Shown piece after piece: positions 1 through 11,770 of a stretch of 64,000 bases of DNA; position 1 is the first letter of the stretch; the number at the start of each line of letters is the position of its first letter. The notes under the pieces were generated by a model. That model was given only the letters and a program-made list of their open reading frames with translations, searched no databases and had not been told where the DNA came from. Both the position numbers and the translations under genes were made by a program. Origin of the DNA: Chrysemys picta bellii (taxonomy: Eukaryota > Chordata > Testudines > Emydidae); contig NC_088792.1 in NCBI RefSeq assembly GCF_011386835.1, positions 43,638,882 to 43,702,881 on the forward strand, written 5' to 3'.

Positions 1-599
1 TCAGATATGTTAAGGGCTGTTATAAAGAGGATGGTGATCAATTGTTCTTCATGTCCACTGAAGGTAGGACAAGAAGAAATTGGCTTAATCTGCCCAGCAT
101 GGGGCAGAGCGGTGACTGCGGGTTGGGGAACCCCCTGCATTGGTGGAGGGTCCTGCCGGAAAAGGGAAGAGTCTGTCCGTCTGAGGCGGAAGGGCAGCCT
201 GGGTCAGCCTTCCCTGGCATTAGTGGATGAGGGGCACTAGGACCCTGCGGCGGCAGTTGATGCTGGGAGCCGTCGGAGCAGAGTGCAGCATGAAGCTGCA
301 GGGGACAGCCGCCCGCTGCCCAGGGGAGGTGTGCAGGGGCAGCAGGCGAGGCCAGGGGAGAGACTCGGCCCTGAACATTGGTGGAGCTGGGCCCCCGGGC
401 CCTGAATATTGCTGGAGCCCGGGCACCACGGGCCCATATAACTCACTGTCCTTGCAGGGCCGGCGCACCCATTAGGCGACCTAGGCGGTCACCTAGGGCG
501 CCACAATTTGGGGGGCGGCGACCACGGCGCTATTTCAGCGGCGGGACCTTCTGCCGCCTAGGGTGGCGGAAAAGCTGGCGGCGCTCCTGCGTCCCTGGC
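1..599. repeat. GC-rich repeat debris with a MITE fragment
   Basis: Positions 360-450 hold short imperfect duplications of a motif resembling cctgaatattgctggagccc, as in a degenerate minisatellite. From about 457 the sequence agggccggcgcacccattag begins a transposon end of the same family as the element ending near 29020, and it is cut off by the CR1 tail at 600. No convincing coding frame is present; the open frames follow the GC-rich repeats. Confidence 0.5.
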
Positions 600-797
600 A
601 AGGGAGATTTAGTTTAGATATTAGGAAAACATTCTAACTATAAGGGTAAACTTCCAAGGGAGATTATGGAATCCCCATCATTGTTAAGACTAGATTAAAC
701 AAACATTTACCCAAGATGGTCTAGGTGTTCCTAGTCAGAGGGGCTGGCATAGATGACTCTTGAGGTCCCTTTCAGCTCTATATTTCTATAATTCTAA
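600..797 (+). mobile_element. CR1 LINE 3' end (5'-truncated)
   Basis: The sequence matches the recognisable CR1 3' end: the stretch around ttccaagggagattatggaa, the segment ending in a 'gatgactcttgaggtccctt' type motif, and the terminal attctataattcta tail. Only the last ~200 bp remain, which is the usual 5' truncation of CR1 copies. No protein is encoded in the remnant. Confidence 0.85.
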
Positions 798-1250
798 AAG
801 GCAAAAATATGAAGAAAGCAGAACAGTTCACTTACCTGGGCAGCATCATAATAGTCAGTGGAGACATCAAGAAAGAAGTAACATCAAGGGTAGGTAAGGC
901 ATCCACTGCATTTGCTAAACTCCTCAACATATGGAAATCATAGATATACAGTACCAAATAAAACTGAGAATTTTCAACTCAGTCATAATCATAGTGCTAA
1001 GCATAATCTTAATGGAGATCTTATCAAATGTTAGATTAGAAAACTAAATGCCTTTGAAAATAAATGCCTATGAAAAATTCTAGGCGTTGGATGCAAAAAC
1101 TTTATTACAAACAAAGAAAGCTGAGAAATTACCAGCCAGCATCTTGGCTCCACTGGAAAGAAATGGAAGCACTGGATAGATTTGGGGCATGTACTCTGGG
1201 AGCCAACATACCATCTGATTTTTAAATTAAAAAATGTGGGGGAGGATTTT
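798..1250 (+). mobile_element. Non-LTR retrotransposon C-terminal fragment, decayed
   Basis: Broken + frames read a peptide of the form TYLGSIIxxSGDIKKEV, followed by a stretch resembling the post-RT C-terminal region of LINE polyproteins (YLGS.I..DG...EV..R..KA). Several stops interrupt it. It is assigned only as LINE-like; the clade is uncertain. Confidence 0.45.
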
Positions 1251-2039
1251 AAGCTTATTAGTGTTCTTTGGTATTTATTCATTTATTTATTCATTCATTT
1301 CTTTATTTATTCAAACAATGCCCCAAAGCATGCTACTAAAACAGGTTCCTGCATGAGGGCTTTACAGCCTGAGTAAATAATATACAAACAGAGGACTGGA
1401 TTAGGAAGCAACACTGCACCGCTTAATCCTATTATAGTTTGGTAAACCATGCCTGACTGTCCCAACATACAGTACTTTACCCTTTAGTGTTTCCTACTTG
1501 GCCTGCTCTATCTTATTTTTCCACTGGTAATTCCAGACAATCCTTGTTCACTTATTCACTGTCTTATTCCAAACCTTGTCAACCCACTGATTTTAAGCCT
1601 TTCCTAAATTCCTAAATTCAGTCCTTGCCCACTTTGTGAAACCCTAAAGGACAGGGTAATATTGGGGCAGTTACGCATAGTTTCGGTAATTAATAAGGAT
1701 AGCTGTGAGGCAATGTTGTTTCCTTCTTTATTTCTTTGTCTGGTTGCCCCACTCTACCTGCCCACATTGTTGCTTTTGTAGCACCTACTTCTTGGGCGGT
1801 ATAGTCCCATGCTCTTCTCCTCCACCCCACTTGAATAACATCTTTGAAAAACTGAAGAAAACTTCAGTAAATTTGGATTGTCTGAGAGAGACCAATAAGG
1901 CTGAAGACTTACAGTATAAATCCTTTCTGATTTTGAGTAACATCCTTCTAGCACATTCATAAACTGCCCGATTATCAATTATAAGCAAGTAGGACTTCCC
2001 TTCACCATTTAAAGCACATTGGTCCCTACCTCCACCTTT
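1251..2039. other. Unassigned AT-rich stretch
   Basis: A TTTA/TTCA-rich low-complexity run lies at about 1273-1312. The rest is AT-rich sequence with no exon, RNA gene or repeat family that I can name. Short open frames here have no recognisable domain. Confidence 0.4.
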
Positions 2040-5000
2040 CAAGTGCTGCGGTGTGGGTCACAGGCCTCTAATATAAGAGGCGCTATTCTCCAATATGAAG
2101 GGCACAACATTAAACTTCATTCTCATCACAGTATCCCTTGCCTCCATGATTCCTTTCCTGCTTTATTTTCCTCATTCCAGGTCCTAATCCCTGTTACCTG
2201 CTAGCTTCTTTAGGGGAAAATGTCTTGTATTCTAATTCCCATTTGGTGCTGGATCATTTGAATTTTGCTGCAATTTACTGTGACCCATTGTCTGAGCATA
2301 ACGTGCCAGGTATGCTAGACCTTGCAAAATGACCGTTCAGTTTCCTGATCACAGTGTCCTCCAGATAGTCTACCTCCCAGAAATTGGAGTAGTAATCTAC
2401 TGTGACCTTGTAGTTCCTGTTATTGACAGTGAACAGGTGTGTTCTGACCTTCTCTCAAGGTTGGGTGTCGATTTCATGGTGCCGTAAAGTCGCTTAAGTC
2501 TTCTGTTGTTGATCACTCTAATCTTTGCATATCTCACACTGTTCCATGTACGCTGTCAAATTGGGCATTCATGCTTGGCCAGTAGATATACTCACTGGCT
2601 CATCTCAGAAGTGCCTCTATATCTAGGTGTGAAGCATGGATCCGTCTCATGATGTCATCTCTTAAATCTGGGGGATTACTGTTCAGTACACTTTAAACAA
2701 AATTCCATCTTGCACACGGAGCTCATCCCTCATGTGGGGGTAGGGGGTAACCTCCTGTGGCACTTGCTCCTAGCAGTCTGGTCAACTCTGGAGTATGAAT
2801 CATTTTACTGCCTGTTGTGTCCCATCTTGTTCAGTGCTTTGTTGGATTCCCTGGCACCTTCCATCAGAGACATGAAGGCTTTGAAGCAGGTTGAGAGACT
2901 CTCTCTTGTTCTGCAGAGCCATCGGTCTTGTATAACAGCATGCTTTGTAGTTAGTTGGGTGTACTCAGCAGTGGCTTCTTCATGGTACCTTCTAATGGCT
3001 TGTGATCAGACTGCACATCCACCCTGCATCCAGAGATAAACTGATGGAATCGTTCCATTCCAAAGAGCATAGTCAGTAGCTCCTTTTCTAGCTAAGTATT
3101 TCCCCTTTCTGTGCCTGTCAAGGTTCTACTAGCACAGGGGTCGGCAACCTTTCAGAAGCAGTGTGCCGAGTCTTCATTTATTCACTTTAATTTAAGGTTT
3201 CGTGTGCTGGTAATACATTTTAACGTTTTTTAGAAGGTGTCTCTCTCTAAGTCTATATTATATAACTAAACTATTATTGTATGTAAAATAAACAAGGTTT
3301 TCAAAATGTTTAAGCTTCATTTAAAATTAAATTAAAATGCTGGTCTTACGCCACCAGCCTGCTCAGCCCGCTTCCAGCCTGGGGGTCTGTTCACCTAGGC
3401 CTGCAGCAGGCTGGATGTGTGGGGAGGGTTCAGAGGTCAGGGCAGAGGGCAGTGAGGATGTGGGGGAGTGCAGGGCCGAAGGTTGGATGTGTGGGGTGTT
3501 CAGGGGTAAGGGCAGAGGACTGGGGGTGTGTGGGGGTACAGGGCAGAAGGCTGGATGTGTGGGGGGTTCAGGGGTAAGGGCAGAGGGCTGGGGTGTGTGT
3601 GGAGGTGCAGGGCAGAAGGCTGGGTGCTGGGGGCGACTTGAGGTCAGGGCAGAGGGCTGGGGTGCGTGTGGAGGTACAGGGCAGAAGGCTGGGTGTTGGT
3701 GGCGACTCGAGGTCAGGGCAGATGCCTGAGGGTGTGTGGAGGTGCAGGGCAGAAGGCTGGGTGTGGGGGTGCAGGGCAGAGGGCTGGGTGTTGGGGGGAG
3801 GTCAGGGCAGAGGGCTGGGGTGCTCGGCTCATGGGGGTGCTCCTAGCTCCCTGCCCTGAGCAGCTCATGGCAGGGGGCTGGGAGGGATATGCCCTGTTCC
3901 ACTCCCTTCCCCCAGGCTCCGTCCCTACCTCTCTCTGCCTCCTCTATGGAGCACCGAGCACGCTGCCGCTCGGCTCGGCTCGGCTCTGCTCCCCCTCCCC
4001 AAGTCCATCGCCAGCAGGGAGAGGGAGGGGGAAGAGGAGGGGCCGGAACGCACCAAGCTGTCGGAAGAAGTGGGGGAGGGAGGAAGCTTGGCTGCCGCAG
4101 GACCAAGCTTCTGCCTCCTGTCTCCGCAGGGGAGAGCGGTGGGCGGGGGGGGGGGGACTGAGTGGGACGGGACCCCCCCACACACTCTCCCCTGCTGGGG
4201 CAGGAGGCAGAAGCTTGGTCCTGTGGCAGCCAAGCTTCCCTCCTCCCCCGCTTCTTCCCACAGCGTGGCGCTTTCCGGCCCCTCTGCCCCTCCTCCTCTC
4301 TTGAGTGTGCCACTCAAAATCGGCTCGCGTGCCGTGTTTGACACGTGTGCTGTAGGTTGCTGACCCCTGTACTAGCAAATGGCTTTGCATCACTGCTGTT
4401 CCTAGGCCTCCTTCTGAGGCATCACACTGTAGTTCTGTGTCACAGGGTTGTAGTACTTTAGGACCCGTGCCCCACTTATGATTTTTGTTACTCTTTCAAA
4501 TGCCATTTCTTGGGTCTGTGACCATTCCCATGCTGAATCATTGAGTAATAACTGTCTCAAGAGTTCACAATCTTCTACTAGGTGTGTGCAGAATCTGAAA
4601 GGATAGTTGCCCATCCCCATAAATCACTGGACTCCCTTCAGATCCTTTGATCTGGGCATCTTTTTTAATGACTCTCAATTTCTTGGTATCTGGCCAGAGC
4701 CCCTCAGGGGTAAACAGATGTCTGATGCAGGTGACCTCAGTTCTCCTTAGCTTCAGTTTGTCAGCATTCAGCCTAATATTCCAGTCCTGGCACTTGTTTA
4801 GGAGTTGCTTCAGTTTGGTATCATGGTTGTGGATTGCCTCTTCCTTATCATTTCTATTTCCTCTAGTGCCCAGTTTAGTTTACACTGGAACACCACTGAG
4901 GCTGGCATGATGCCCATAGGCATTAATACCCAGCAATATCTGCCAAAAAGCGTGGCAAAAGTTGTCAAATGGCTGGACGGCTCATCTAACTCAATATGCC

Positions 5001-6400
5001 AAAACTCATTCTTGATGTCACAAACACTGAACACTTTTGCCCTGGATTGATTGGTAGAAAGTCTTCAATCATTGGTAATGGGTAGTAACTCCTTTCCCAT
5101 GCTTGGTTAAGTAGATCAATGCAGAAATGTTTACCAGTTTTCTTACCATTTCGATGCTACTGATCCACTGTGTGCTAGTTTCAGCAAATGTAATGATGCT
5201 TCTAATTTGCAGCTTGCCAGTTCCTTCTTCAATGGCTCCACTAGGGCTAATGGCTCTCTATGTGTCTGTAGTCTCATGACTGTACATGCGGGGGTCTATT
5301 TCTAACTTCAACTTGGCCTCTAGGCATCCATTTTCTTGAAATATGGCCTTATACTCTGCTAGCATGCTGGACAGGGACCATGGTGACTGTTCTCCCTCCT
5401 CTCTTAGGTTGAGGATATTGTGGTCTTGCACTACCATGGTGCATAGCAGTGGATAATACTCCTGTATGTTAGCATTTATAAATTCCCAGAGATAACATCT
5501 CTTGTTTCCTGGGTTTCTTATCAACACAGCCTGCATTTGCCCACTAATCCTCAGAATGGTTTTATTGTACCTCACCAGTACTTGGACACATTTCTGTAGT
5601 CCAATCTTGATCTGTATTAGTGTAGCTGAGATTACATTGAAGCTGGCTTTGCAAGTCAGATGGAATTGAACTAGTCACTGATCCAACAGCACAGGTATAA
5701 ATATGGCAGTTGCATGGCAGGAAGTCGTTGTCTGCTAAAATCACACTGCAGACATCCTCCTGTTCATTGGAAATCTTTACATCCCAACCTCAATCACTGT
5801 ATGCGCTACGTATTTTTTTCTTATTGATGTACCAGTGGCATTAAGACATAAAGTGGTTTTATTTCCTATAGCTCTTGCACAGTTGCCCATAGGTGGGCAT
5901 TTTTCTTTCTGACTCTTGGTAGGCGGAAAGGTTTACACACCGAGCCATGGTGCCTGCATTCTCAGTCAGTCTGTGTCTGTCCTGCTTCCTGGGTTCCTTT
6001 AGTTTGAAACTGTGTACTTGTTCTGCACTAACGTTGGTCATTGTTTTGATTCTTTCCCTGGATAGCTCAGCTGCCCTTGCTATTTGGAGGCATTTCTCTA
6101 GGGTTAGATCTGTTTCTTTCAATTATCTCCCTTGTTAGCTGGAATCACATGCTTTATAAACTATTCTGTCTCTAATTAGTGAGTTATTTATGTCTCCAAA
6201 GTTACATTTAGATGCCAGATGTATAATATAAGTATCTAGTCCCTATTCTGTTTCTTGGTTTCAGATTAAAAAATAAACCCAGTATCTCTCTACAGTCTCA
6301 TTCTGTCTAGGGTCACAGTATTCCTCAGACACCTTGATTAGCTGTTCCAGTTTTGGGCATTGTCCCTGGCAATAGTTTCTCACTCAGTTCTATTCTTTTC
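2040..6400 (-). mobile_element. Degenerate Ty3/gypsy retrotransposon, pol region
   Basis: Reading the minus strand from high to low coordinates gives gag-pol order. A gag-like segment (5859-6122, LEKCLQIARAAE) comes first, then a protease-to-RT linker (5258-5744). RT core follows with VCDIKNEFWHIELDE and MPMGI motifs (4810-5034), then the RT thumb/RNase H join (4402-4620, with LKYYNP). RNase H (about 2900-3120) shows GMERFHQF and QSDHKPLE, and an integrase fragment (about 2250-2420) shows YYSNFWEVDYLEDT. Every segment has stops or frameshifts, so it is a dead copy. LTRs were not identified. A hAT insertion at 3135-4369 splits the RNase H region. Confidence 0.85.
3135..4369. mobile_element. 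Nonautonomous hAT element with internal minisatellite
   Basis: The ends are inverted repeats, caggggtcggcaacct on the left and aggttgctgacccctg on the right. The element is flanked by an exact 8-bp target duplication, tactagca, at 3127-3134 and 4370-4377, the hAT hallmark. Positions about 3410-3830 are tandem copies of a ~50-bp unit containing gggcagaaggctgg. Positions 3950-4300 are GC-rich and partly self-complementary: the segment with aagcttggctgccgcaggac reappears inverted. No transposase is present. It inserted into the older gypsy element. Confidence 0.92.
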
Positions 6401-7319
6401 CCCCAATGAGATAGTAAACAAGCTTTAACGTCATTGTTTTATCTTTATCTCCCATAGTCAGCTCTATATACAGAATCCATTTTTGCTTCTGTGCTTGTGC
6501 AAGGTATTTTGTCTGTAAATCCAAATTTCCCAGTGGTCCGAGTCCCTTTATGCCCCCTGCCTTGCTCTCTTTCTAGATGGTGCTTTGTATTCCTTTTAAT
6601 CACATTCTTTGCCTTATTGTGGGTCTTACAAGACTGATTGCAACCACCATGTTTCTTGCACCACATGTTGTGTGATAACTTAGAAGACTGTGCTTGTAAA
6701 ACTAAACTGGCTCTTTATTAAGAGAACTATTTAAAGAGGTATAAGGTAGAGCAACTACAGCTAGCATTCAGGCCATGTGTATACGGATCAACATCCTGAT
6801 ACCTCCCCCAAACTCTTCCTTCTGGAACCTGTGCTCCTCCCTCCAAGTTCCATGCAGGTTGCTACATCTGAGATCAACGTGTATCCTTTAGAACCTATAT
6901 TGTGGGATTTTGGTGGGACTCTTTCCTGAAATAAAATCACTGGAAAAGTGAACCTAAATTAAGGGTTATTTAATAATTGTGTGTGTTTCCAGGAAAATTA
7001 ATATAAATTCAGTAAATCATATCTGCAGAATCCTCCCTTCTGCCTTGTCCCATACTATATCTGGCATTTTCTGAAATTGTGTGGCACTACAGTATTACAT
7101 CCTATAATATACATACGTTGTATATTAATGTACATGCTAATGTTTGTTATTGTTTATACAAACATTTGCTTTACTCTCTAAACTTTGCAAAGTCTTATCT
7201 ATCTAGAGTGGACAGGAACATTGGAAATCCTGTATGCTATAAATCAGTGCAGCGTGCATACAATTAAAATGACCATTACTTAGTATTGTGATGACCAACT
7301 TGCTATTATTTTTATTATT
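6401..7319. other. Unassigned sequence 3' of the gypsy/LINE block
   Basis: A 73-codon minus frame at 6445-6666 has Cys/His residues reminiscent of a nucleocapsid knuckle, but it cannot be placed confidently. Beyond 6700 the sequence is AT-rich with no recognisable gene. Confidence 0.35.
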
Positions 7320-7850
7320 CATATCGTGGTAGTGCCCAGAGGCCTTCGTCAGGATCCAAGAGCCAGTACGCCGCCAGAATGGACCGGCTTCTGCGGTGGT
7401 GATTCAAAGGGCCCAGGGCTCCAGCCGCTGCGGGGAGCCCAGGGCCTTTAAAGTGCCGTTGGAGCTCCGGCAGCCGGGCTCCCGCGGTGATTTAAAGGGC
7501 CCGGAGCCCCTGGCCCTTTAATTCGCCCCGAGCCCTGGGGCTCCCAGCTGCCTCTGCAGCTGGTAGCTCCAGGGTGATTTAAAGGCCCTGGGGCTCCCAG
7601 CCACAGCCAGAGCCCCGGGGCCTTTAAATCTTGAAAGGCCCTGCCTCTTCCAGTTGAGGCCACGCGCCCGCTCAGGTAAGTTACTTTCACCCCTGCCCGC
7701 TGCCCAGAGCATTGCGCTGGTGGCGGAGTGAGCGAGCTGAGGCTGCGGGGGAGGGGGGCAGCAGGGGAGGGGCCGGGGGCTAGCCTCCGAGGCCAGGAGC
7801 TCAGGTGCTGGGCAGGATGGTCCCGCGGGCTGTAGTTTGCCCACCTCTGG
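7320..7850 (-). mobile_element. GC-rich hAT-like nonautonomous fragment
   Basis: The right end reads tagtttgcccacctctg, whose complement cagaggtgggcaaacta is a familiar hAT terminal type. The interior is a GC-rich block with repeats of ggcccntttaaat type. It interrupts the LINE reverse transcriptase that resumes at about 7855. A clear matching left terminus was not found, so it is called a fragment. Confidence 0.55.
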
Positions 7851-8725
7851 AATAGATTCACTTGTGTTTTGGCTGGGTTGGTGTGCAATTGGCTCGTAGT
7901 GTAATAACTAGAGAGCCCAGACACCACCAATGTTAGCATTGCGTTGATCTGTGCAAAATTCTTGGCTTGAGCAGTGACGCACAGGTCATCAGCATAGATA
8001 AAACTTCTTGTGCGAAGATGGATTGGTTGATCATTCATGTAGATGATGAAGAATATTGGTGAGAATACACTCACTTGTGGTAGGCCATTTTTCTGTGGCC
8101 ACCAGCAGCTCTGCTTCCTGTATAGTCAATGTAAAAATGTTGGTTCTCTAGTAGAGACTGTATCAATCGTATGAGGTAGTGATCTTTCATCATGTTGTAT
8201 AATTTAGTGAGGAGACTTAGATGATTCATTATGTCATATGCTGCTGATAGGTCGACAAACACAGTGCCTTGTTACCATACTACTTCAAAGCTATCCTCTG
8301 TGTATTGAGTGATATTCTGCACATGACTGCTGAATTACTTGCCTGGCTGGAAACCAGCTTGCTCTAGGATTCGAGTGCTTTTCAACGAGTGGTGATAGGT
8401 GGTTAAGGATGAGACACTCATACAGTTTGTAGAGATGACATAGTCATGATATAAGTCTGAAGTTCTTTAACTCAATTGCATTCTTTCCCAGCTTCAGAAG
8501 TGCCATAACACGTGCTCATCACCAGATCTTGGGTACTTTGTATGTGGTTGAGCATGTATTAAACAACTTGAGTAACCAGTTCTTTATTGCTGGTCCGAAG
8601 TACTTGATTTGTTCAGTGTCAACTAGACAGGCAATTTTGCCATTCTCAAAGGTGTTAATTCCAGAAGTTAATTTGGTCATTGTATACTGTGCCCCAAAAT
8701 TATATGTTTTCTGGTCTTCTTGACA
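7851..8725 (-). mobile_element. Non-LTR retrotransposon reverse transcriptase relic
   Basis: Minus frames read FVDLSAAYDIMNH (8071-8262) and then FIYADDLCVTAQ (7860-8074). These are RT motif A (D in the LSAAYD context) and the YADD catalytic box. Upstream RT sequence continues in broken frames to about 8720. Many stops show that it is inactive. A fragment resembling the endonuclease domain of the same type of LINE lies at 47690-48320. The clade is probably jockey/CR1-like, by inference. Confidence 0.8.
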
Positions 8726-8760
8726 GATAAGCCATATCTTGGTGGAGACTAGTTAACACT

Positions 8761-9580
8761 TTGTACAATCACCACCAGCAAAGCTTGCAGTTAGTCCTAA
8801 TAATTGTGGCAGGCAAAGAAATTAGAGTAATCCACCCAGTAGTCCCACTGGGATTACAGATTAATGGTAACTCAGTAATGTACTCCAGAGATCCTAACAC
8901 TTGGGCCTGGCAGAAAGATAATGTGTGGAACACAGTAAATGTAAAAGGGTGTAGAAGAAAAGAAGGTTTGGGCTATATCTGTGAAGACCAAGCATTGGAG
9001 GAACATGATGAATGCATCTTCCCACAACCTGGGAATAAGTCTCACTGTTCCTTCGATGTTATTCAGGAAGAGAGGTCTGTTATTGTCTATGTTGGTAAAG
9101 CATGTGGGTGTGAGTAAGAACAAGATGTAATATTGTATTGATTAATGGACATTGCATTCAACCCAGGGTACCTTATGTTAATCGCTGTTTCTGTAATGTA
9201 ACCACTATTGTTAGTTGTGATATTAATTTTACTCTGCCTATATGGACTGTAAGACTATCCTGAGCTCTACAAGGAGGTTTTCCACCCTTTCACTGGGCCT
9301 GGGTCTCACTGCCATTAAGGGACTATTAACTTATCCCTTCTTACAAACTGAGCTGCAGAAGCTCCAAACTTCGGGGGAGATTCAACCACAACCAGGAGAT
9401 CTCTAGGCTAGCAGCTACACTTAAAAACACAGGCCATCACTCCTGGTAGGAGACTTTGCTTGGGTGGAGCCCCAGTGCAACAGGTTTTTTCAATATCATG
9501 CTTCACCCCATTGTGGTGATCATCGGTTTCCAACTTATACTAGTAATTGTCTGGTTCTACTGGTTTGCTGGATCCAACGA
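8761..9580 (+). pseudogene. Endogenous retroviral env relic
   Basis: A 118-residue open frame (8761-9117) and its continuation in shifted frames resemble the C-terminal part of a retroviral envelope: a cysteine-rich segment with GYICEDQALEEHDEC and NKSHC, then near 9485-9580 a hydrophobic membrane-anchor-like stretch and a short tail. Stops at 9115 and after, plus frame changes, break the gene, and the N-terminal surface part is missing. It sits just upstream of the 3' LTR at 9685, the position expected for env. The retroviral class cannot be fixed from this fragment. Confidence 0.7.
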
Positions 9581-9684
9581 CTGATGAGGTGGCTGCAATG
9601 GACTGAAGATCAGCCCTGGTATCACGGAGTAAGGATGTGATGGGGATACTTGCTCAGCGCAAGCACCCCATCAACAGGGAAACT

Positions 9685-11222
9685 TGTTACCTACCAGCTC
9701 TGTGTTCTTGGGGAACCAGGGCGCAGTACCCAGCCTGTCTGACTCACGAAAGACCTTCTCCACCCCCAGCCTCTGCTTCAACCAAAGCCGATCAGAAGAA
9801 AGACTTACAAAAAGCAATGAAAAGGCAGTGAGAGACACACCTAAACCCATCAGGACAAAGTTGACAGAATTAAGGAAACTCCCCTAGCCTCATTTGCATC
9901 GAAGATGGGACAGGGAGGCATCTCTATTAGCATACAGAATGGAGAACAGAGATTCCCAGGCAAGAACCGCACTGAACTCTGGGACCAGAAAAGTAGGGAA
10001 GCACTTGCATGATGGGGGATCTCTGCTCCAGATGTTAATGAACCCATGCCTGCACACACCCAACTCAGTAGTTATCAGACCAATTCTAGTAATAAATCCT
10101 TTATTGGTATCCAAAATACTGAAGTTGCCTAATTGCATTGTGAGCTCCCTGAAAGGAACACCGCCCATAGCCAGGAATGATCAGTTCCTACTGTCTAGCC
10201 TGAACAAAACAATTTTGGCATACTCCCTTGAGCCACCAGTTTACCCATAAACAAATCTAGTGTTCTCCCTTGAACCATTGTTGTTTCCCTACAAAAACCC
10301 CTACCCATGCTCAAGTAAGTGTTCTGATGCCCGGATCTAAAATCTGCATCAGTTCCATTGGGACTTCATCTTCTCCTGACTGCGTACTGGGGGCTCTGCC
10401 TGTCTCCAGCACTCTGGTCCCTCTGCTATCACGACCACCTGGGAACCCCAACTGGTTCAAGCTTCACAGAGTGGTGAGAACCCAACTCTCTCGCTCTAGG
10501 TATAGCCTTCTGACCCTGGCTTGTGTGATCAGTTATAGTTCTCTAAACCTGACTTTTATAATCAAATGTATGTTAGATTTATTATAACCATTTTGTTTGT
10601 TTGGCTCCCCTTATATGGTTATTACCTGGCAATAAATAACTTTCATGGTTAAGCTGGTTGCTTCTCTCTCTCCCTCTGCAGCAATGCTCCTTGTACCTAA
10701 GCTAAAGATCCCTGCAGTGCCCAAAAATCCTGTGGGGTTTGGTCGTCAAGTGGGTTACTACCAGAACAATTGTAACGTGAAAGTGGGGATAAGAACGTGC
10801 TGAACCTGGGGCATAGGGGGGTGGCAGCTTGGAAGTGTTGCTCGACCCAGCCTGCTCAGGTGTACTCTATTCCGGTGCGGTGCCCACAGCATATGAGGGT
10901 GACAGCTTGGAAAACCTGCTGAGACCAAGGACATATAAGGAGTCAGCTTGGGAGTACTGATTAACCTGGTCCTCTCAGACGTGCTCTGTTAATGTGTGTG
11001 TTCCTCTGATTCTGGGTCTGGAAGAACCCAGCCCTGGGGAACCTAGGTCCTGCAGGATAGCTCCATTAGGAGGGAACTTGCAGAAGGGAGAAGTAGAGCG
11101 CTGCATGAGAACATATAAGTGACACAAGCAGTACATTGATAGAATTACAGAACCGCCCCCACCCCAGAAGAGTAACCCTAATAAATGAGCATACCCCAAA
11201 GTAACAGGCAAATCTGGTAACA
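9685..11222 (+). mobile_element. ERV 3' LTR (1.54 kb)
   Basis: The block starts tgttacc and ends ggtaaca, a 7-bp inverted repeat with the TG...CA ends of an LTR. Its env-side neighbour at 8761-9580 suggests that it is the 3' LTR. A polyadenylation-type aataaa occurs near 10631. Nearly the whole block recurs inverted at 55224-63434, where it is a solo LTR with target duplication. No 4-bp duplication is visible here, consistent with being one end of a partial provirus. The internal region and 5' LTR are missing. Confidence 0.85.
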
Positions 11223-11225
11223 CAG

Positions 11226-11770
11226 TGGGGTGAGCCAGGCCGGGGTGTGTGTGTGTGGGGGGGCCGGTGGGGTGAGCAAGGCTGGGTCATGTGTGTGGTG
11301 GTGTCCCCATGGGGTGAGCGAGGCCGGGGTCCCTGTGGGTGAGCAGGGATGGATGTGTGGGGACAACCCCCGCAGGGTGAGCAGGGATTGATGTGTGTGT
11401 GCAGGCGGGGTCCCCATGCAGTTAGCGGGACTGGGGCATGTGTGTGAGGAGGGGTCCCAGTGGGGTGAGCCAGACCAGTGTGTGTGTGCGGGCATGGTCC
11501 CTGTGGGGTGAGCGATGCCAGGGGATGTGTGTGTGTGGGGGGGAGGGACCCCGCAGCTGCAGGGTGAGCGGAGATGGGGCATGTGTGCAGGGAGTGTTCC
11601 CGTGGGGTGAACAGGGTCGGGGCGTGTGTGTGTGCGGGGGTGTTCCCGTGGGGTGAGCGGGGCCAGGGTGTGTGTGTGTGCGGGGTGGGGGGTTCCTGTG
11701 GACTGAGCGGGGCCGGGGTGTGTGCGCGCGCCCGGGTGGGGGACATCTGGGGGGGCTGAGCGGGGCCAGG
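11226..11770. repeat. GT/GC-rich minisatellite
   Basis: About ten imperfect copies of a 45-65-bp unit built on ggggtgagc(g/a)ggg followed by a gtgtgtgtgtg run and ccc(c/g)gtg. The array starts directly after the ERV LTR and runs into the CpG island. Both strands have long open frames because of the repeat composition (HTHTP-rich peptides), but these are artefacts. Confidence 0.85.

Noticed and set aside
3337..4393. Long frames on both strands at 3.3-4.4 kb
   Set aside because: They lie within a nonautonomous hAT element with terminal repeats and tandem repeats.
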